Shown: positions 59,375 to 64,000 of the stretch, in pieces
Numbering within the stretch: the first letter of the stretch is position 1
Layout of the letters: every line of letters starts with the position of its first letter
Assembly (NCBI RefSeq): GCF_003051005.1
Contig: NZ_QAOW01000001.1
Span: 558,001 to 622,000 of the forward strand
Origin: Rhodococcus sp. OK519
GTDB lineage: Bacteria; Actinomycetota; Actinomycetes; Mycobacteriales; Mycobacteriaceae
Reading direction: 5' to 3'
DNA length: 64,000 bases
The notes under the pieces: model-generated
Databases searched by the model: none
Told to the model about the DNA's origin: nothing
What the model saw: the letters and a program-made list of their open reading frames with translations, nothing else
Made by a program: the position numbers and the translations under genes

Positions 59375-60562
59375 GTGAGATCAGGATCCCCGTCGGCCGC
59401 CCTGTCCGCCTCGGTGTCGGACACCGTACTGGCGGCGCGATCCGACCTGGTCGGGTTGTCCCATTCCCTCCACGCCGAACCCGAACTCGCCTTCGAAGAG
59501 CATCGCAGCGCCGCCAAGGTCGCCGAGGTGTTGCGAGACTGCGGCTTCGAGGTGCGCACGGGCATCGCGAACTTACCCACCGCGTTCGATGCGACCTTCG
59601 GCAGCGGTGAACTGGTGGTCGGGATCCTCGCCGAGTACGACGCGTTGCCCGAGATCGGTCATGCTTGCGGGCACAACATCATTGCGGCGTCCGCAGTGGG
59701 AGCGGGCCTCGCGCTGGCACCGCTCGCGGACGCGCTCGGGATCACCGTCCGGGTCATCGGGACACCTGCCGAAGAGACCGGCGGTGGCAAAGTGCTGATG
59801 CTCGAGCGCGGCGTGTTCGACGACGTGGCGGCGGCACTGATGGTGCACCCCGGCCCCTTCGACATCGTGGGGGCGACGTCGCTCGCACTTGCCGACCTCG
59901 CGATCACCTTCACTGGACGCGAGGCGCATGCTTCGGCCGCACCGGAATTCGGACGCAACGCCGCCGACGCCATCACCGTCGCACAGGTGGGGCTCGCGCT
60001 GCTCCGCCAGCACCTCGTGCCGGGTCAGCAGTTGCACGGCATCGTCAGCGACGGCGGTGCCGCGCCCAACATCGTGCCGGCACACGCCGAGATGCTGTAC
60101 TACCTGCGCGCACGGACCGCAGAGTCCCTGGGTGAACTGACCACTCGCGCCGAGGCGTGCTTCGCGGCCGGGGCTCTCGCGACCGGGTGCACGCACCAGA
60201 TCCGCACCGTCTCTCCGCCGTACACCGAGTTGCGGCCCGACTCCTGGCTGTCCGGCGCGTACCGCGACGAGATCGTCGATCTCGGCCGCACCCCGTTGCC
60301 CACGGAACTGGAAGCCTCTCGTCCGCTGGGCAGTACGGACATGGGCAACGTCACGCACGTGCTTCCGGGGATCCATCCGGTCGTCGGGCTCGATTCCGGT
60401 GGTGCGGTGACGCATCAGCCGGAGTTCGCCGCGGCCTGTATCACCGAGTCGGCCGACCGTGCAGTACTCGACGGTGCGATCGCTCTGGCACGCACGACGG
60501 TTCGCGCCGCGCTCGACGACGATCAGCGGGCTCGGTTGATCGAGGGGGTGGAACGCCGGTGA
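59375..60562 (+). CDS. amiB1: M20-family amidohydrolase (AmiB1-like)
   Basis: The product has 395 residues from GTG 59375. It is an M20 metallopeptidase: YDALPEIGHACGHNIIAA (metal Cys/His region), PAEETGGGKVLMLERG and LMVHPGPFDIVGATSLA. A dimerisation lid follows. It would cleave N-acyl amino acids or p-aminobenzoyl-glutamate-type amides. Its stop overlaps the next M20 gene's start, so the two are co-translated and probably act on the same or related substrate. Confidence 0.92.
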   Translation: MRSGSPSAALSASVSDTVLAARSDLVGLSHSLHAEPELAFEEHRSAAKVAEVLRDCGFEVRTGIANLPTAFDATFGSGELVVGILAEYDALPEIGHACGHNIIAASAVGAGLALAPLADALGITVRVIGTPAEETGGGKVLMLERGVFDDVAAALMVHPGPFDIVGATSLALADLAITFTGREAHASAAPEFGRNAADAITVAQVGLALLRQHLVPGQQLHGIVSDGGAAPNIVPAHAEMLYYLRARTAESLGELTTRAEACFAAGALATGCTHQIRTVSPPYTELRPDSWLSGAYRDEIVDLGRTPLPTELEASRPLGSTDMGNVTHVLPGIHPVVGLDSGGAVTHQPEFAAACITESADRAVLDGAIALARTTVRAALDDDQRARLIEGVERR

Positions 60563-61710
60563 ACGACGACATCGAGAAGTGGCTCGCCGCACACACGATG
60601 GATCTGTCGCGGTGGCGTCGGCATTTCCACGCCAACCCGGAGTTGGCCCGGCAGGAGTTCGCGACCACCACGTTCGTCGCCCGCCAACTGTCGGCGGCCG
60701 GCATGTCCCCGCTGCTGCTGCCCGGCGGCACGGGCGTCATCTGTGACGTCGGGCCGGGCGGGATGCGGATCGGTCTGCGCGGCGACATGGATGCGTTGCC
60801 GATCCAGGAGGCGACGGGCGCGCCCTACTCGTCGACGGTGCCCGGCGTGGCGCACGCGTGCGGGCACGACGCGCACACCGCCATCCTGCTCGGGACCGCG
60901 CTGGCGTTGAACTCGTTGCCGCAGTTGCCGATCGGTGTGCGGTTCATCTTCCAGCCAGCCGAGGAAGTCATGCCGGGCGGTGCGATCGACGTCGTGGCGG
61001 CCGGCGGGATGCAGGGCGTTTCGCGGATTTTCGCGCTGCACTGCGACCCGCGACTGGAGGCGGGCAAGGTGGGGGTGCGGGTCGGCGCGATCACATCGGC
61101 GGCCGACACCGTCGAACTCGTCCTCGACTCGCCGGGCGGTCATACATCGCGTCCGCATCTGACAACCGATCTGGTGTACGCGATCGGCACCGTCATCACC
61201 GGGCTTCCCGGCATGCTGAGCCGTCGCATCGACCCGCGCAGCGGCACCGTGATGGTGTGGGGCGCGGTGAGTGCGGGGCAGGCGCCCAACGCGATCCCAC
61301 GCAGCGGCGTCCTCACCGGAACGGTCCGCACCGGCGACCACGACACGTGGGCGCTGCTCGAGCCGACCGTCCGGGAGATCGTGCACGGACTGCTCGCGCC
61401 CACCGGCGTGCGCTACGAACTCAACTACCGCCGAGGTGTGCCCCCGGTCGTCAACGACGAGATCTCGGCACGGATGTTCGAGGACGCGGTGCGGGCGATC
61501 GGGCCGGACGCGCTGGCCGACACCCCGCAATCAGGCGGCGGCGAGGACTTCTCCTGGTATCTCGAGGAGGCGCCGGGTGCGATGGCCCGGCTCGGGGTGT
61601 GGTCCGGGCACGGCCCGCAATTGGACATCCACCAGCCGACGTTCGACCTGGACGAGCGCGCACTGGTCACGGGCGTCCAGGTATTGACGAATCTGGTGCT
61701 GCAGTCCTGA
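60559..61710 (+). CDS. amiA1: M20-family amidohydrolase (AmiA1-like)
   Basis: The product has 383 residues from GTG 60559. M20 motifs: GDMDALPIQEATG, HACGHDAHTAILLGTAL, and PAEEVMPGGAIDVVAAG. The C-terminal GGGEDFSWYLEEAPGA holds a metal-binding Glu. It is only about half-similar to the upstream gene, so they are paralogues with different specificity. It lies in the order amiB1-amiA1 as in mycobacteria. Confidence 0.92.
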   Translation: MNDDIEKWLAAHTMDLSRWRRHFHANPELARQEFATTTFVARQLSAAGMSPLLLPGGTGVICDVGPGGMRIGLRGDMDALPIQEATGAPYSSTVPGVAHACGHDAHTAILLGTALALNSLPQLPIGVRFIFQPAEEVMPGGAIDVVAAGGMQGVSRIFALHCDPRLEAGKVGVRVGAITSAADTVELVLDSPGGHTSRPHLTTDLVYAIGTVITGLPGMLSRRIDPRSGTVMVWGAVSAGQAPNAIPRSGVLTGTVRTGDHDTWALLEPTVREIVHGLLAPTGVRYELNYRRGVPPVVNDEISARMFEDAVRAIGPDALADTPQSGGGEDFSWYLEEAPGAMARLGVWSGHGPQLDIHQPTFDLDERALVTGVQVLTNLVLQS

Positions 61711-61717
61711 GCGCCGG

Positions 61718-62188
61718 CTACGTCGTGCCGGGGCCCACGTTGCGGCTGTTGCGGGTGCGCAGGTTCCGGACGTAGTCGGACGGGGCACCCGCGATCTCCG
61801 CGGCCTCGGCCATCACACCGAGATAGCGGGCGGACGGCAGACCGCCCTCGTAGGCGTCCAGCACGTACAGCCAGGCCAGGACGGCGCCGTCGGCGGTGTC
61901 GACGCGGAGCCGAATCTTGCGGTGGATGCCCAGCTCGGAGCCCTCCCAGCGGTCCAGCCGCTCCGCGTCCTCGGTGGGCACGTCGTAGAGGACGACGAAC
62001 ACTGCGGCGTCCGGATCGTCCTGATCCTCGACGACGGTCGCGAGCGCGCCTTCCCAACCGATGTCGCCGCCGCTGAACGTCAACCGCCAGCCCCGGAGCC
62101 ACCCGGTGCCTGCCATCGGCGAATGCGGGCAGCGTTCGAGCATTTGTTCCGGGTGCATGTTGGACCCGTAGGCGGCATAGATCGGCAC
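61718..62188 (-). CDS. Gamma-glutamylcyclotransferase-like protein
   Basis: The product has 156 residues from GTG 62188. The AIG2/GGCT-like fold starts with YAAYGSNMHPEQM, the diagnostic YGSN loop, and has the catalytic Glu in DRWEGSELGIHRK. It would cyclise gamma-glutamyl peptides to 5-oxoproline. It is convergent with amiA1 and divergent from lpdA. A long upstream frame on this strand is antisense to lpdA and is rejected. Confidence 0.88.
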   Translation of the reverse strand: MPIYAAYGSNMHPEQMLERCPHSPMAGTGWLRGWRLTFSGGDIGWEGALATVVEDQDDPDAAVFVVLYDVPTEDAERLDRWEGSELGIHRKIRLRVDTADGAVLAWLYVLDAYEGGLPSARYLGVMAEAAEIAGAPSDYVRNLRTRNSRNVGPGTT

Positions 62189-62377
62189 GGCGGCAAGCCT
62201 AATCCGTCTGCTCGGAACTCGGGAAGCGGGAGAACCGTCCGGCGCAGGATCCGCCGTGTCCGGCGCTCGGCCGGGCCCCTGTAGGGCCCCATTGCCTGCG
62301 TGTTCCCGGTCACTGGAATAGCGTTGTACGCGGGCCTGGCTGGAGATCCTGGCCATCTCGGCAAGCTTGGAGGACGA

Positions 62378-63784
62378 ATGACCCGGATCGTGATCGTCGG
62401 TGGCGGACCTGCCGGATACGAGGCGGCACTGGTGGCAGCCCAGCACGGCGCCTCGGTGTCCTTGATCGATTCGGACGGCATCGGCGGCGCATGTGTGCTG
62501 TTCGACTGTGTGCCCTCGAAGACTTTCATCGCGTCGACCGGCATCCGCACCGACATGCGCCGCGCCACCGACCTCGGCATTTCCCTCGATCCTGCGAGCG
62601 CGACGATCTCGCTCCCGCAGATCAACTCCCGCGTCAAGAATCTCGCGCAGGTCCAGTCCTCCGACATCCGCGCCCGCCTCCAGAGCGTCGGCGTGCAGTT
62701 GCTCTCCGGCAAGGCCGAGCTGATCGACCGCCAGATCGGCATGGCCGCGCACCAGGTCCGTGCGACGCTCAGCACCGGTGAGGAGAAGGTTCTCGACGCC
62801 GACGTCGTCCTGATCGCGACCGGTGCCAGTCCGCGCGTGCTGCCCGGTGCCGTGCCGGACGGCGAGCGAATCCTCACGTGGCGCCACCTGTACGACCTCG
62901 ACGAGTTGCCGTCGCACCTGGTGGTCGTCGGCTCCGGTGTCACGGGTGCCGAGTTCGTGTCCGCGTACACCGAGATGGGCGTCAAGGTCACGCTCGTGTC
63001 GAGCCGCGACCGCGTCATGCCGCACGAGGACGCCGACGCCGCGCTGGTTCTCGAGGACGTTCTGAGCGAGCGGGGTGTGACGCTCGTCAAGCACGCACGG
63101 GCCGACGCCGTCGAGCGGACGGAGGACGGCGGGGTCGTCGTCAAGCTGTCGGACGGTCGCACCGTGCACGGCAGCCACGCGCTCATGGCGGTCGGTTCCA
63201 CCCCCAACACCGACGGTCTCGGACTCGAGAAGGTCGGCATCGAACTCGACAACGGTGGCTATCTGCGGGTCGACCGCGTCTCGCGGACCACGGTGTCGGG
63301 TGTCTACGCCGCCGGTGACTGCACCGGCCTGCTGCCGCTCGCGTCGGTCGCCGCGATGCAGGGCCGCATCGCGATGTACCACGCGCTCGGCGAGGGCGTG
63401 AGCCCGATCAAGCTCAAGACGGTGGCCTCGGCCGTCTTCACGCGTCCCGAGATCGCCAACGTCGGCGTGAGCCAGGCGGCCATCGACAACGGCGAGGTCC
63501 CCGCTCGCACCGTCATGCTGCCGCTCAACACCAACCCGCGCGCCAAGATGTCCGGCCTGCGCCGCGGCTTCGTGAAGATCTTCTGCCGTCCGGCCACCGG
63601 TGTCGTCATCGGCGGCGTCGTGGTCGCGGCGAGCGCGTCGGAGCTGATCCTGCCCATCGCGATCGCGGTCCAGAACAACCTCACCGTGAACGACCTGGCG
63701 CAGACCTTCTCGGTGTACCCGTCGCTGTCGGGCTCGATCACCGAGGCGTCGCGTCAGCTGATGCGCCACGACGACCTGGACTGA
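62378..63784 (+). CDS. lpdA: LpdA-like flavoprotein disulfide reductase / quinone reductase
   Basis: The product has 468 residues from ATG 62378 with GGAGGA upstream. FAD motif IVIVGGGPAGYEAALVAAQ; redox motif GGACVLFDCVPSKTF with Cys39 and Cys44 at the canonical spacing; NAD motif VVVGSGVTGAEFVSAYTE. The C-terminus has YPSLSGSITEASRQLM, lacking the His-Glu base of true lipoamide dehydrogenases. This fits Mtb LpdA, an NAD(P)H quinone reductase. Both cysteines are present here, unlike my memory of Mtb LpdA. Confidence 0.93.
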   Translation: MTRIVIVGGGPAGYEAALVAAQHGASVSLIDSDGIGGACVLFDCVPSKTFIASTGIRTDMRRATDLGISLDPASATISLPQINSRVKNLAQVQSSDIRARLQSVGVQLLSGKAELIDRQIGMAAHQVRATLSTGEEKVLDADVVLIATGASPRVLPGAVPDGERILTWRHLYDLDELPSHLVVVGSGVTGAEFVSAYTEMGVKVTLVSSRDRVMPHEDADAALVLEDVLSERGVTLVKHARADAVERTEDGGVVVKLSDGRTVHGSHALMAVGSTPNTDGLGLEKVGIELDNGGYLRVDRVSRTTVSGVYAAGDCTGLLPLASVAAMQGRIAMYHALGEGVSPIKLKTVASAVFTRPEIANVGVSQAAIDNGEVPARTVMLPLNTNPRAKMSGLRRGFVKIFCRPATGVVIGGVVVAASASELILPIAIAVQNNLTVNDLAQTFSVYPSLSGSITEASRQLMRHDDLD

Positions 63785-63842
63785 TCCGGTTCGATCCTGA
63801 CATCTGAGACGCAATTTCCATATGGTGGACCGACTGTGAAAT

Positions 63843-63878
63843 GATGCGAGGGGCCGAGAACCATCGGCCCCTCGCATC
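63843..63878 (+). terminator. Perfect hairpin after lpdA
   Basis: A 15-base perfect stem (GATGCGAGGGGCCGA with TCGGCCCCTCGCATC) and a 6-base loop lie 59 bases after the lpdA stop. No T-run follows, so it may terminate by an actinobacterial I-shaped mechanism or stabilise the mRNA end. Confidence 0.7.
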
Positions 63879-63978
63879 GCTCTCCGCCCCGTCGACCCGG
63901 GACGATCTGGGTGTTCCTGCCTTCGTCCTCACGCTGTCGCCCAGCGACGGCGCACCCGTCGACCGCGGAGTTGATTCC

Positions 63979-64000
63979 ATGGCGTTCGATACGTCCCCCT
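63979..64000 (+). CDS. Possible start of a gene running off the right edge
   Basis: ATG 63979 follows GCGGAG by eight bases and opens MAFDTSP before the window ends. The same frame is open back to ATG 63844, inside the hairpin, so the true start and identity are unknown. Confidence 0.3.

Noticed and set aside
62189-63877. Upstream extension of the gamma-glutamylcyclotransferase-like gene across lpdA
   Set aside because: It is antisense to lpdA; the YGSN motif places the true start at 62188.

Overview
The window is a high-GC actinobacterial chromosome segment, most probably from a Rhodococcus/Prescottella-type mycolic-acid-containing bacterium. The grounds are GTG and TTG starts, a mycolyltransferase-like esterase, type VII secretion-type proteins, the ImuA'/ImuB/DnaE2 mutasome and a SAM-IV riboswitch. 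From memory, the gene order follows the Mycobacterium tuberculosis Rv3395c-to-Rv3303c segment (imuA', imuB, acrA1, dnaE2, spoU/trmL, folD, metX-metY, icd, trpS, yihY, dacB, sdhCDAB, add, upp, pmmB, deoD, M20 pair, lpdA), with accessory insertions between these blocks.

1-6.8 kb: two divergent PspC-domain genes (one a PspC-histidine kinase), a LuxR-type response regulator, a tail-anchored Ser/Thr kinase, then imuA'-imuB behind a LexA box. 6.8-12.8 kb: CopB-type P-ATPase and alpha/beta hydrolase, a probably frameshifted small membrane protein, a SnoaL-like plus LLM oxidoreductase pair, and a sucrase/ferredoxin-like protein. 12.8-20 kb: a trimethylamine-monooxygenase-like FMO, an AcrA1-like double SDR, an MMPL transporter, an SGNH hydrolase and an unknown protein. 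20.1-23.5 kb: dnaE2 behind a perfect LexA box.

23.5-29.8 kb is the most unusual block. It encodes a CoA-disulfide-reductase/rhodanese fusion, a stand-alone rhodanese, an MMPL transporter, a CsoR/CstR-family repressor, a DUF302 protein and a TDT/SLAC1 transporter. ATACCC-n-GGGTAT operators precede the flavoprotein and the repressor, a degenerate copy precedes the MMPL gene, and another copy precedes the distant copB gene. The repressor has the two conserved cysteines but Gly in place of the copper-ligand His, so I read the block as a candidate sulfane-sulfur (persulfide) stress regulon.

29.8-37.9 kb: LysR regulator, mycolyltransferase-like esterase, trmL, pentapeptide protein, GNAT, folD, DUF3017, and metY-metX behind a SAM-IV riboswitch and a six-residue Cys-containing leader ORF. 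37.9-49.7 kb: icd, MFS transporter, xth, a barnase/barstar pair, trpS, yihY, dacB, and sdhCDAB with a candidate IdeR/DtxR box upstream. 49.7-64 kb: add, an Rv3311-like protein, a four-gene type VII secretion-associated NlpC/P60 module, upp, two PepSY lipoproteins, pmmB-deoD, an enoyl-CoA hydratase, two M20 amidohydrolases, a gamma-glutamylcyclotransferase-like protein and lpdA.
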